From Natrialba taiwanensis DSM 12281 (GTDB lineage Archaea > Halobacteriota > Halobacteria > Halobacteriales > Natrialbaceae), in assembly GCF_000337595.1 (NCBI RefSeq), contig NZ_AOIL01000052.1, forward strand, positions 82,162 to 114,759: a DNA stretch of 32,598 nt, written 5' to 3'. Positions 15,356 through 23,681 of this stretch are shown one piece after another (within the stretch, counting starts at the first letter, position 1; each line of letters begins with the position of its first letter). The notes below the pieces were generated by a model. The model saw only the letters and a list, made by a program, of their open reading frames with translations, was not told the DNA's origin and did no database searches. The position numbers and the translations under genes were made by a program.

Positions 15356-15880
15356 TTACTTCTCGACGTCGAGCAGTGCCACGCGCTCGCGGACCAGCGC
15401 CGCGAGAGAGGCGTCCGTTGCGGCCCGTTCGGCGTCCGTGATGTCGAAAAACGTCTGGAGGATCCCCTTGTCTTGGTGATCGAGCGTCGGCTCGCTTCCT
15501 GCGAACGCCTCGAGTTCGGTCACCGCGGTGCGGGCGGCGTCGAGGTTGCTCTCGGTTTTGGAGTTCGAGTGTGGGGCAGCGTCGATGAGCACGACGGCTC
15601 GATTCTCGCCCTCGCCGACGCCCATCTCGAGTGCGCGGTCGATCTGTCGGCGACCGGCGGCGTACAGCAGGATCTCGACGGCACGGTCGCGGGCGACGTT
15701 TTCGTCCCGTTCGATGGCGCGGTCGGCGAGTTCAACTGCTCGTTCGAGGTGCCTGCGGTCGGCGACGTACCGAGCGTCGACGGTCTGGAGCGTCGTCCCG
15801 TGGCGTTCGCTGATCACGGTCAGGTCCGCGACGAACGAATCGATGTCGTCGATGTCGAGACGGCATTCGAGCAGGTCCAT
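15356..15880 (-). CDS. cgi121: KEOPS complex subunit Cgi121
   Basis: Small subunit of the KEOPS complex, which threonylcarbamoylates A37 of ANN-decoding tRNAs; Cgi121 binds the tRNA 3' CCA end and the kinase Bud32. The 174-residue protein has the family core: AVELADRAIERDENVARDRAVEILLYAAGRRQIDRALEMGVGEGENRAVVLID, including the EILLYAAGRRQI block by which I recognise it. Its start codon overlaps the hel308 stop by one base (TGATG), so the two are translationally coupled. Other KEOPS genes are not in the window. A family assignment by motif, supported by the known adjacency to helicase genes in haloarchaea. Confidence 0.85.
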   Translation of the reverse strand: MDLLECRLDIDDIDSFVADLTVISERHGTTLQTVDARYVADRRHLERAVELADRAIERDENVARDRAVEILLYAAGRRQIDRALEMGVGEGENRAVVLIDAAPHSNSKTESNLDAARTAVTELEAFAGSEPTLDHQDKGILQTFFDITDAERAATDASLAALVRERVALLDVEK

Positions 15881-18294
15881 CAGAAATCACCCAGGCTGGA
15901 TTGGCTGTCGTCCGCCTCGTCGTCGCTCTTGCTCGCGGCCGCGTCAGTTTCGCCTCCGTCACTCGAGTCAGCTGCCGAGGCGGAGCCGCCGTCGATCGGA
16001 ACCGGCTCGACGCCGTCCATCGATGGGTCCTCGCGGCCGGCGCTTTCGAGGATGTTCTCGGCCGTCTTCTCGCCCTTGAGAACGTGCAAGATGATTCTCT
16101 TGTCGGCCGTTCGAAGATCTGCAAGTTCCTCGATACCAGCCTCGTAGAGCCGGCGAGCACGCTTTCGGCCGATACCGCTCACCGAGACGAGTTCAAGGAG
16201 TTCCTCGCCGACGCCGTGTTCGACGCGGGCGCGGGCCTCGCGGACGGCGACGGTCCACTCGCTGTCGATTTCGGCTGCAAGCGATTCGGCGGCTCCGAGC
16301 AGCCACTCGGCGGTGTCGACCTTGCCGCGGAGGTCGCCGGGGCCGATCTTGTAGCGTTCGGTGATCGTCTCCTCGTTGTCCTCCGTGGCCCAATCCTCGA
16401 GCAGTGTACCGGTTTTGAGGGCGGCGAGCCAGTCCTCGAAGCGGCCTTCCTCGAACTCGCTGGGGGCGTCGCCCAGCAGTTCTGCCTCGCGCTCGTAGTA
16501 GAGTTCACCGAATTGTTCGTCCTCGCCCGAGCGCAGGTAGAGTTCGTACATATCGGGGGTACGCGAGACGAGTTGGTAGAGGCCGAGGGCGGTCGGGCGG
16601 TCGTCGGCGTCGTCGAGGCCGTGGACGATTTCGGCGGCGCTCATCGGATCGAGATAGAGCCGGGAAACGGTGTGGCCGAGGCTGGTGGCCTCGAGTTCTT
16701 CGTCCCGGCCGGTCGCGCTCTCGCTCCCGTCGCCGTCGGCCAGATCGGCCGCCGACGTGAACGCGCTCGCCGCGTCGGCGTCGGTGCCGAGGGTGTCTTC
16801 TAATCCGCCGCTGGACTCCGATGCGAGTGGCGTCTCGCGGTCGATGAACTCGTTACGCTCGAGGTAGTCGAGTACGTCGTCGGTCACCCGCTCGAGCCGT
16901 CCGGCCTCGCTCGACTGGCTGGCATAGAGGGTGGCTTCGAGGAACTCGAGGAGGCCTTCTCGCGTGCGGGCGAAGCCGGAGGCGATGGTCGCGAGGACGT
17001 GGGTCCGAAGCGCGGGCTCGGCGGCCAGTTTCGAGCGGACCGGCTCCGGATCGGCCCAGACGTAGCGGTCGAACAGTTCCTCGCTCTCGTCGTGGTTTTT
17101 CGCGAGTAGAACGGCCTCGCCGTAGGGGTCAAGCCCCGGGCGGCCGGCCCGTCCCATCATCTGGTGGACTTCGAGCACGTCGAGCGGCGACATTCCGCCC
17201 GCGCTGGGGTCGAAGCGCCGCCAGTCGCGCACGATGACGCGGCGGGCGGGCGTGTTCACGCCGGCGGCGAGCGTCGGCGTTGCGGAGATCACTTTGAGGA
17301 GGCGGTTGCGGAAGGCGTTCTCAACCAGGCTGCGCTGGGTACTCGAGAGGCCGGCGTGGTGAAAGGCCGACCCGCGTTCGACACAGTCGGCGAGATCCTG
17401 ACTCGTTTCCGTGTCGCTGTCCTCGCGGATTTCCGCGGCCAGTTCCTCCAGGTCGGTCCGCTCGCCGGCAGTTAGCTCCCGGCTCGAGACCTGCCCGAGA
17501 CGGCGAGCGGCGGCCTCTGCGTTGCGCCGCGAGTTCACGAAGACGAGCGAGGAGCCGCCCTCCTGCAGGATGTCCCGGACGAGCGCGGCCTCCTGTTTCT
17601 CGCCGCCGTCGACGGGGACCTCCCGGGTCGAGCCGTCGTCGAAGTTCAGGGCGTTGCCGTAGTGGACGCCCATCTGGAGGTCGATCGGCCGCCAGTCGGT
17701 GTCGACGAGGGAGGCGTCGAGCCAGTCGGCGAGTTCGTCCGCGTTGCCGACGGTCGCCGAGAGGGCGACGACCTGCAGTTGCGGGTTTAGTCGGCGGAGT
17801 TTGGCGAGGGTGACCTCGAGCGTGGGACCGCGATTTCGGTCGTCGATGAGGTGGACCTCGTCGCTGACGACGCAGGTGAGATCGGAGAGCCAGTCCGCGC
17901 CGTTGCGCACGAGCGAGTCGACCTTCTCGCTGGTCGCAACGACGATGTCCTTGGTCGCGAGCCAGTCGTTCGTGCTCTCGTAGTTGCCGGTCGCGACGCC
18001 GGTCGTCACGCCGAACTCCTCGTAGGCGTCGAACTCGGCCTTTTTTTCACTGGCCAGGGCTCGCAAGGGGACGATGTACAGTGCTTTCCCGCCGCGCTTT
18101 ACGGCGGAGAGCATCGACAGCGCGGCGATCATCGTTTTGCCGCTGGCGGTGGGGACGGCGGCGACGAGGTTCTCTCCGTCGGTTGCACCGGCCTCGACGG
18201 CCTCGGCTTGTGGCGGGTAGAGTTCCTCGATGCCGTCCCGCTGGAAGTGCGAAATCGCCCCGGGCGGGAGCCCCGACAGCTCCTCGACATTCAT
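15880..18294 (-). CDS. hel308: ATP-dependent DNA helicase Hel308
   Basis: Superfamily 2 Ski2-like 3'-5' helicase of 804 residues that acts on stalled replication forks and D-loops. Visible motifs: Q motif YPPQ at 26-29, Walker A PTASGKT at 48-54, DEVH at 145-148, SAT at 179-181, the HHAGLS motif IV region, and the [17 protein letters not shown] and [10 protein letters not shown] motifs V and VI. The winged-helix and ratchet domains follow, interrupted by an acidic insert near 495-535. A helix-hairpin-helix ([25 protein letters not shown]) sits near 715-740, and the tail is acidic and ends QSSLGDF, a PCNA-binding-like end. A TTTAAA element at about 18321 may be its promoter. Confidence 0.97.
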   Translation of the reverse strand: MNVEELSGLPPGAISHFQRDGIEELYPPQAEAVEAGATDGENLVAAVPTASGKTMIAALSMLSAVKRGGKALYIVPLRALASEKKAEFDAYEEFGVTTGVATGNYESTNDWLATKDIVVATSEKVDSLVRNGADWLSDLTCVVSDEVHLIDDRNRGPTLEVTLAKLRRLNPQLQVVALSATVGNADELADWLDASLVDTDWRPIDLQMGVHYGNALNFDDGSTREVPVDGGEKQEAALVRDILQEGGSSLVFVNSRRNAEAAARRLGQVSSRELTAGERTDLEELAAEIREDSDTETSQDLADCVERGSAFHHAGLSSTQRSLVENAFRNRLLKVISATPTLAAGVNTPARRVIVRDWRRFDPSAGGMSPLDVLEVHQMMGRAGRPGLDPYGEAVLLAKNHDESEELFDRYVWADPEPVRSKLAAEPALRTHVLATIASGFARTREGLLEFLEATLYASQSSEAGRLERVTDDVLDYLERNEFIDRETPLASESSGGLEDTLGTDADAASAFTSAADLADGDGSESATGRDEELEATSLGHTVSRLYLDPMSAAEIVHGLDDADDRPTALGLYQLVSRTPDMYELYLRSGEDEQFGELYYEREAELLGDAPSEFEEGRFEDWLAALKTGTLLEDWATEDNEETITERYKIGPGDLRGKVDTAEWLLGAAESLAAEIDSEWTVAVREARARVEHGVGEELLELVSVSGIGRKRARRLYEAGIEELADLRTADKRIILHVLKGEKTAENILESAGREDPSMDGVEPVPIDGGSASAADSSDGGETDAAASKSDDEADDSQSSLGDF

Positions 18295-18320
18295 TACCCG
18301 TGATTGGCGCGTCCCGGGGT

Positions 18321-18328
18321 TTAAACTG
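18321..18328 (-). promoter_or_regulatory. TATA-like element before hel308
   Basis: AGTTTAAACC on the minus strand lies about 30 bp before the hel308 ATG at 18294, in an otherwise GC-rich 123-bp gap. The position is right for a promoter, but the element is symmetrical and not a perfect consensus. Confidence 0.35.
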
Positions 18329-18417
18329 TCGTCTTCCGGGTCGCGTCGTGCTCGCCTTTCGCCGGCCGAGCAGTTGCCCTCGGTGAACGGGAGATCGATG
18401 CCGTCGGCCCGCGATAC

Positions 18418-19794
18418 TCAGCCCTCCGTATCCGGTTTCGGATCGTTCCCGTCCGTTTCAGACCCCGACTGCGGTCGAACGACGACAGTCGAAACGCGCA
18501 TCCCCTCGACGGCCGTCACCTCGAACTCGTAGCCTTCGATGGTGACCTGATCACCGGTCTCCGGTGGGCGTCCCAGTCGATCGAGTACCAACCCGCCAAC
18601 CGTCTCGACCGTATCATGCTCGAAATCGCTTTTCAGCGCATCGTTGAGTGCCGTGACCGTCACACCGCCGTCGACGACCGTCCCGTCTGCACGCTGTTCG
18701 TCGTCGATCGACGGCTCTCGGGCCGCGACATCGAACTCGTCGCGGATGTCGCCGACGACGACCTCGACGATATCTTCGATGGCAACGATCCCCTCTAGTA
18801 CGCCCCACTCGTCGATAATGGCCGCCATCTGGGCTTGCTCCTCTTGGAGTTCTGCGAGGAGTTCACCGACCGTCGTCGTCTCCGGGACGACCGGCAGCGC
18901 GCGTGCGAGTTCACCGGCGGTGATCGGCGTGGACGAATCGGTGGCGTCCGCAATCGTCTCGCTCGCGCGGATGACGTCCTTGGCGTCGACGAGGCCGACG
19001 ACCTGGTCCGGGTCGTCCGCGTCGACGATGGGGTAGCGAGTGTGTCCCTCGTCGACGATGAGATGGCGGAGTTCCGGGAGGGGGGTGTCGGCGGGAACGC
19101 TACGCACGTCGGGTCGAGGAACCATTACCTCGCGGACCGTCACGTCGTCGAGTTCGAAGACGCGCTCGACCATCTGCACCTCTTCGATGGCGACGTTGCC
19201 TTCCTCACCGGCGCGGGAGAGGGCCATGCGGAGTTCCTCCTCGGAGAGCGTCTCGTCGGTCTCGGAGACGGGTGGAACGCCGAGTAGTCGGGTGAAGGCG
19301 TTTGCCGTCCCGTTGAAGACGATGATGCCCGGAATGAACACGTAGTAGAAGGCTTTCATCGGCAGGGCGACGGTCAGCGCGATCCGCTCGGCCTGTGCGA
19401 TGGCGATGGTCTTCGGTGCGAGTTCGCCAAACACGACGTGGAGGAACGTGATGACGCTGAAGCCGATCGCGACGGCGACGAAGTGGATTAGTCCGTCCGG
19501 AAGGACTTCGCCGAGGATCGGTTGAATGAGCGACGCGACTGCGGGTTCGCCGATCCAGCCGAGTCCGAGCGAGGCGAGCGTGATTCCCAGTTGCGTGACT
19601 GCCAGGTAGGAATCCAGGTTGTCCATCGCCTCCTGAAGCGTCGCCGCGCCGCGTCTTCCCTCCGCGACGAGGGTTTCGACAGCCGTCGCCCGTACCCGAA
19701 CGTAGGCGAACTCGGCGGCGACGAAGAAGCCGTTGAGCCCGACGAGAAAGAGGGCGGCGGCAAGCCGGCCGAGCGAGAACGCGAGATCTACCAT
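18418..19794 (-). CDS. CNNM/CorC-type membrane protein (DUF21, CBS pair, transporter-associated domain)
   Basis: A 458-residue membrane protein with the classic HlyC/CorC-CNNM layout. Residues 1-190 form the DUF21 transmembrane domain, beginning MVDLAFSLGRLAAALFLVG and including LNGFFVAAEFAYVRVR, a QLGITLASLGLGWIGEPA block and FGELAPKTIAIAQAERIA. Two CBS domains follow (about 215-345), starting at VREVMVPRPDV. The C-terminal CorC_HlyC domain (about 355-435) contains DFEHDTVETVGGLVLDRLGRPPETGD. Relatives are implicated in Mg2+ or Co2+ export and divalent-cation homeostasis, with nucleotide binding at the CBS pair. ATG 19794 is chosen because the first hydrophobic helix begins there. Confidence 0.92.
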   Translation of the reverse strand: MVDLAFSLGRLAAALFLVGLNGFFVAAEFAYVRVRATAVETLVAEGRRGAATLQEAMDNLDSYLAVTQLGITLASLGLGWIGEPAVASLIQPILGEVLPDGLIHFVAVAIGFSVITFLHVVFGELAPKTIAIAQAERIALTVALPMKAFYYVFIPGIIVFNGTANAFTRLLGVPPVSETDETLSEEELRMALSRAGEEGNVAIEEVQMVERVFELDDVTVREVMVPRPDVRSVPADTPLPELRHLIVDEGHTRYPIVDADDPDQVVGLVDAKDVIRASETIADATDSSTPITAGELARALPVVPETTTVGELLAELQEEQAQMAAIIDEWGVLEGIVAIEDIVEVVVGDIRDEFDVAAREPSIDDEQRADGTVVDGGVTVTALNDALKSDFEHDTVETVGGLVLDRLGRPPETGDQVTIEGYEFEVTAVEGMRVSTVVVRPQSGSETDGNDPKPDTEG

Positions 19795-19974
19795 CGTCCT
19801 CGGCGGTGTTGTCGTTCGAAATCGACTCGACACGACATCCGTCGGCGTGAATTCATGGGTAGTCCCTCTCGTGCCGATCACTAAACAGTATGGTCATTCT
19901 CGAACGCCACGGTAGGCGGTATCCGGCCGCATGCTCACGGATTCCCGATGGAATGGGTCCGCGAGCAAGCGGAT

Positions 19975-21027
19975 TTACGCGCGCAGCGATTCGATCGCGT
20001 CGGTAACGCCGTCGGCCACCGTGTCCCAGTCCGACTGCCTGATGTCGGTCGATTGTTCGATCTGAATCGTTTGTCCGGTCGGTGCGAGTTCGTTGAGCAC
20101 GTTCTCAGGGTTCGCTCCGGTGTAGGCCGTCGCGTCACGGCCGACGATCTCGACCGTTCGATCCGGAAGTCGTTCCGCAATGGCGTCTCTCACGGTGGCC
20201 TTGGCCGCTCGTTCGGCGGTTCCGCCGATGAGAATTCCGTCGTCGTCGTAGCCGTGGAAGGCAACGCCCCAGTCAAACTGCCGATCGAGCAGCGCATCCA
20301 GTGACGGGAACGATCGACGGTGGAGATCCGTCGAGTTCGTGTGCCAGCGGGTGAACGCACCTCCGCCCTCGTTGAATCCCGCACAGATCCATCCCGCGCC
20401 GCCGACCGCTTCGGCAACCCGGGTCGCCTGGAAGTCCGTCCCGTATTCGATGTATCCGCCGTGGGGCGCGATCACCGCGACGCCGTCACCATCGACGCCG
20501 TACTCGACGAACTCGTCGTTTAGTTTTCCCGCTTGCCGGGTATCGTAATTCGGATGGGCCGCCTGCGCGCCGATCGTCGCCGTCGTCGCATCGCTCGCTC
20601 CGATTCGATCGAGCCCGCTCGCAGTCAGTCGAAGCGTCTCGCCTTCATGGTCCGAAGCGACGGTGTACACTGCGTTTTCGATCCCATCGGCCGTCGCTTC
20701 GTATCCGATCCTGACCTGTTGCCCGATCGCCACCTGCTCGTTCTCGACCAACTGACATGGAACCGAACAGTACTGCTCCGAACTCGACCGTGATTTCCAG
20801 TCTGTGGCAGCCGTTTCAAGTGTCGCCTCCCAGTGATCGACGGTCTCACAACCGTCCGCGTACACCCACTGGTCGGAACCACTCTGCATCTTCGCCCGTG
20901 AGTCGGCGACTTGCGTCCGGACGCTGGTCGTCAATGCACCGATGCCGAGCAGCCCTGCGCCCGCCGCGATAATCCGCCGGCGCGAGCAAGTCTGCCGATC
21001 GCCGTCACCCGTCCCATTTTCACTCAT
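19975..21027 (-). CDS. Tat-exported poly-gamma-glutamate hydrolase family protein
   Basis: A 350-residue protein. The N terminus CSRRRIIAAGAGLLGIGALTT is a Tat-type signal (Arg16-18), so it should be exported. From about 160 it matches the poly-gamma-glutamate hydrolase family (Zn enzymes first known from Bacillus phages): VAVIAPHGGYIEYGTDFQA with His189 and Glu194, WICAGFN, RWHTNSTDLHRRSFPSLDALL with His229, and WGVAFHGYDDDGILIGG with His258. Family members cut gamma-glutamyl polymers. Residues 50-155 are an extra N-terminal domain with several cysteines (60, 87, 91), possibly a cell-wall or polymer-binding part. It is divergent from the ferredoxin gene. Substrate inferred from family only. 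Confidence 0.85.
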   Translation of the reverse strand: MSENGTGDGDRQTCSRRRIIAAGAGLLGIGALTTSVRTQVADSRAKMQSGSDQWVYADGCETVDHWEATLETAATDWKSRSSSEQYCSVPCQLVENEQVAIGQQVRIGYEATADGIENAVYTVASDHEGETLRLTASGLDRIGASDATTATIGAQAAHPNYDTRQAGKLNDEFVEYGVDGDGVAVIAPHGGYIEYGTDFQATRVAEAVGGAGWICAGFNEGGGAFTRWHTNSTDLHRRSFPSLDALLDRQFDWGVAFHGYDDDGILIGGTAERAAKATVRDAIAERLPDRTVEIVGRDATAYTGANPENVLNELAPTGQTIQIEQSTDIRQSDWDTVADGVTDAIESLRA

Positions 21028-21048
21028 TGTAATAATGATCCGCTATTA

Positions 21049-21058
21049 GAACTAGTTC
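21049..21058. promoter_or_regulatory. Perfect palindrome GAACTAGTTC at the pgaH-like promoter
   Basis: A ten-base perfect palindrome centred 26 bp before the start of the poly-gamma-glutamate hydrolase family gene. It coincides with the expected TATA position. Its GAAC/GTTC arms resemble the half-sites over the HTH_10/P450 promoter 1.1 kb away. A bound protein here would block or guide transcription. Confidence 0.35.
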
Positions 21059-21201
21059 AATCCACTGGTGTACGTCGCGGCGGCCCGTTTCTCATCACTT
21101 CCGCTCGGTCTCCGTCCTCCTCCCCTTCCGAGGGTTCACCGTCGCGAACTTCTCGCCGGTCCACACTTCTCGTTCTATCCGGGCGTCGGTCCGGAAACGG
21201 T

Positions 21202-21474
21202 ATGTCGAAGACGTACCAACCGTCGTCCATGCGAGTCGAGTTCGACGAGGACACCTGTATCGGGATGTACCAGTGCGTCGCCGAATGGGACGCCTTCGAG
21301 GAGGACAAATCGAAGGGCAAAGCGACGCTCGAAGGAAGCGAGGAGGTCGACGACGGCATTTTCGCCCGCGACGTTCCCGACGACGCTGAACTCGATGCGA
21401 AGTTCGCCGCCCGGACCTGTCCGGTCGACGCGATCACGATCTATGACGACGACGGCGAGCAGTTGATTCCCTGA
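21202..21474 (+). CDS. Single-cluster ferredoxin with three cluster cysteines (P450-type)
   Basis: A 90-residue protein. The cluster-binding part is DTCIGMYQCVAEWDAFEED with Cys19 and Cys25, and RTCPVDAITIYDDDGEQLIP with Cys73. The middle position of the usual CxxCxxC motif is Met22, so only three cysteines are available. This is the pattern of [3Fe-4S] ferredoxins that donate electrons to cytochromes P450, for example in Actinobacteria; a [4Fe-4S] cluster with a non-Cys ligand is the alternative. The P450 gene begins 754 bp downstream on the same strand, with the regulator gene between on the other strand. A start at ATG 21229 is also possible. Function as the P450 donor is inferred. Confidence 0.83.
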   Translation: MSKTYQPSSMRVEFDEDTCIGMYQCVAEWDAFEEDKSKGKATLEGSEEVDDGIFARDVPDDAELDAKFAARTCPVDAITIYDDDGEQLIP

Positions 21475-21490
21475 CTGACGCGTCGATTTC

Positions 21491-22147
21491 CTAGTAGTTC
21501 AGTGCTGCATCCACCAATTCTGTCTCGACCGTTCGGAGGAGCGTCGAGGCGGCACTCTCCGAACACTCGAGTGCTGTCGCAACCTCGGAAAGCGACGCCG
21601 TCCGTGGAATGTCGTAGTATCCTGCTTCTCGAGCCGCTTCCATCGCCTCGAACTGTCGTGCTGTCAACCGCCCAGCGAGCGTCTCGGCTGTTTGCTGGTG
21701 AGCGCTCACTCGCTCAACTTCGACACCGATATCCTCTGGAAACTGGCCGATCAGCCCCGAGAGGGCGTCGGGTTCTCCGAGCACGGTGACGTGAACGGTT
21801 TCTCGTCCAGTGTACACAATTGGCGGAACGAGTACAAGGCCGGGTTCGTCGAACGCGCCCAGCAGCGTTTCGTCAGCAGCGCGGACATCCATCACGGCGT
21901 ACGCGTAGAACGTGTCCCCATCGATCGGCATGAGTTCGAACCGATGGACGACATCCAAGTCGACCGCTGTCTCTCGGACTGCATCACAGTCGCCGACGAT
22001 CAGTGAGAGGAACCGCACCCGTTCCGTCTCGGCGTCGACGTGCCACGAAAGCAACTCCTCGCGGTGAACCTCGAGTTCGGCGTCGGGTGTGGGAATCGGA
22101 AGTTGCATTCGCTCCGGAAGGTGAAGGGTCAGATCCGTCGACTGCAT
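21491..22147 (-). CDS. Bat-type helix-turn-helix transcriptional regulator (HTH_10)
   Basis: A 218-residue protein with an N-terminal beta-rich sensor-like domain (MQSTDLTLHLPERMQLPIPT...) and a C-terminal HTH_10 domain at about 162-215: LTARQFEAMEAAREAGYYDIPRTASLSEVATALECSESAASTLLRTVE. This is the bacterio-opsin-activator type found in dozens of copies in haloarchaea. The ligand is unknown. It lies between the ferredoxin and P450 genes in opposite orientation, so it probably regulates them or itself. A TATA box about 24 bp before ATG 22147 makes the transcript leaderless and supports this start over the upstream in-frame ATG at 22219. Confidence 0.88.
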   Translation of the reverse strand: MQSTDLTLHLPERMQLPIPTPDAELEVHREELLSWHVDAETERVRFLSLIVGDCDAVRETAVDLDVVHRFELMPIDGDTFYAYAVMDVRAADETLLGAFDEPGLVLVPPIVYTGRETVHVTVLGEPDALSGLIGQFPEDIGVEVERVSAHQQTAETLAGRLTARQFEAMEAAREAGYYDIPRTASLSEVATALECSESAASTLLRTVETELVDAALNY

Positions 22148-22158
22148 ACCGACACATT

Positions 22159-22182
22159 CTGAACCAGTATAAAGAAGTTCAG
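22159..22182. promoter_or_regulatory. Inverted repeat flanking the TATA box in the HTH_10/P450 intergenic region
   Basis: CTGAAC (22159-22164) and GTTCAG (22177-22182) form a six-base inverted repeat with a 12-base spacer. The spacer holds GTATAAAG (22167-22174), the TATA box of the regulator gene and possibly of the P450 gene on the other strand. This looks like an operator for autoregulation; that is inference from position. Confidence 0.5.
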
Positions 22183-22227
22183 TGCTTCGAGAAAACGTCG
22201 ACATGGGTTCCGGTCTCACTGTCAGTT

Positions 22228-23664
22228 ATGTTCGAGTCCGAGACTGACCCCTGCACTGACACCGAACTCGATTCCGCCACTGAGACCGATACCCACTCAC
22301 CGCAGGCTGACGCTGTGAACTCCTCGGGGTCTGATCTCTCGACCGCAGACCGACCGCCGGGACCGCGAGGACTCCCGCTGATTGGGAGTACGCTATCGAT
22401 CGCCCGGGATCCATTCTCGTTCGTCGAGTCGGCTCGAGAATATGGCGATATCGCGTCCTATCGGGCGTACGGCACCGAGTTCGCACTCGTCTTCGACCCT
22501 CATGTCGTCGAAACAGTTCTCGTCTCGCGCTCGGACGAGTTCAGAAAGGGCGAGTTCGAGACTGCCTTTGGCGAACTCGTCGCCCCTGAGGGGATCGCGT
22601 TCACCGAGGGCAAGCGGTGGCGTCGCCAGCGCCAGTTGCTGCAATCGTCGTTTACGCCCGATCACGTTCGTGCCGCCGCTGACGAGATCGTCGCAGAGGC
22701 GAATGCATTCGTCGACGACTGGGACGATGGTGAGAGAGTCGCGCTCCGGGACACGATGTCGACGTACACCCTCCGCATCCTCATGCGAACGCTGTTCGAT
22801 CTTCCGCTCGAGGACGACCGCGCAACGATCGTCAGGCGGGCGGCGAACGCCGTGAACACCTACGCGTCTCCGAAGCGACTCGCGCTGGGTTCGATCCTGC
22901 CGTCGTGGCTGCCGGATCGCGTCGAACGCGAGTACGAGGATGCGATGACAGACCTCGAAACACTCACCACGGAACTCGTCGAGACCCGCCGTTCGGCGGA
23001 TTCGACGGGTGAGGATCTCCTCTCGATACTGGCGCGGGCTGTGTACCCAGACGGCTCGCGACTCTCCCCCGAAACTGTGCGAGATCAACTCGTCACGTTC
23101 CTCTTTGCCGGCCACGAGACGACCGCGACGACGCTCGCAATCGCATGCTGGCTGCTCGCGGACAATCCGCAAGTCCACGCCGAACTCGAGCGCGAACTCG
23201 CCGCTGTCTGCGGTGATCGGAAGCCAGATGCCGGCGATCTCGCGAGCCTCGACTACACCGAAGCCGTTCTCAGGGAGGCGATGCGACTCTATCCCCCAAT
23301 CACTGGAATTTATCGCGAACCCCTGACGGACACGGCACTTGCCGGGTTTCGAATTTCGTCCGGGACAACGCTGCAACTCTCGGTGTACGGTATTCACCGC
23401 GACGATCGGTGGTGGGCGGATCCCGAAGCGTTTTGCCCCGAACGCTGGCTCGTCGACGCCGACCGACCCGAGTACGCGTACTTTCCCTTCGGCGGCGGTC
23501 CCCGTCATTGCCTTGGGATGCGCTTTGCAATGGTCGAACTACAGCTCGCGCTCGCATCTATTATGCGCCGCGTCGAGTTCGAGTGTGTCACTCCAACTCT
23601 CGAGCCATCGCTCGGTGTAACGCTTGACCCAGGATCGGTCGAGACCCGAGTTCGGAAACGATAG
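22228..23664 (+). CDS. Cytochrome P450
   Basis: Haem monooxygenase of 478 residues; the typical P450 landmarks are all intact. The N-terminal PPGPRGLPLIGS (43-54) precedes the substrate-binding region. The I-helix oxygen-activation motif AGHETT is at 294-299, the K-helix ExxR is Glu350-Arg353, and the haem-binding FPFGGGPRHCLG loop has Cys428. There is no membrane anchor; the first 40 residues are acidic and disordered, so it is soluble. Soluble P450s of this class usually take electrons from a ferredoxin, and one with three cysteines lies 754 bp upstream. The ATG at 22228 is chosen because upstream sequence overlaps the regulator promoter. Substrate unknown. Confidence 0.96.
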   Translation: MFESETDPCTDTELDSATETDTHSPQADAVNSSGSDLSTADRPPGPRGLPLIGSTLSIARDPFSFVESAREYGDIASYRAYGTEFALVFDPHVVETVLVSRSDEFRKGEFETAFGELVAPEGIAFTEGKRWRRQRQLLQSSFTPDHVRAAADEIVAEANAFVDDWDDGERVALRDTMSTYTLRILMRTLFDLPLEDDRATIVRRAANAVNTYASPKRLALGSILPSWLPDRVEREYEDAMTDLETLTTELVETRRSADSTGEDLLSILARAVYPDGSRLSPETVRDQLVTFLFAGHETTATTLAIACWLLADNPQVHAELERELAAVCGDRKPDAGDLASLDYTEAVLREAMRLYPPITGIYREPLTDTALAGFRISSGTTLQLSVYGIHRDDRWWADPEAFCPERWLVDADRPEYAYFPFGGGPRHCLGMRFAMVELQLALASIMRRVEFECVTPTLEPSLGVTLDPGSVETRVRKR

Positions 23665-23681
23665 CGAACGAGTCGATCGCC

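Noticed and set aside
22393-23508. 371-residue minus-strand open frame within the P450 gene
   Set aside because: It is antisense to intact I-helix, ExxR and haem motifs; a shadow.
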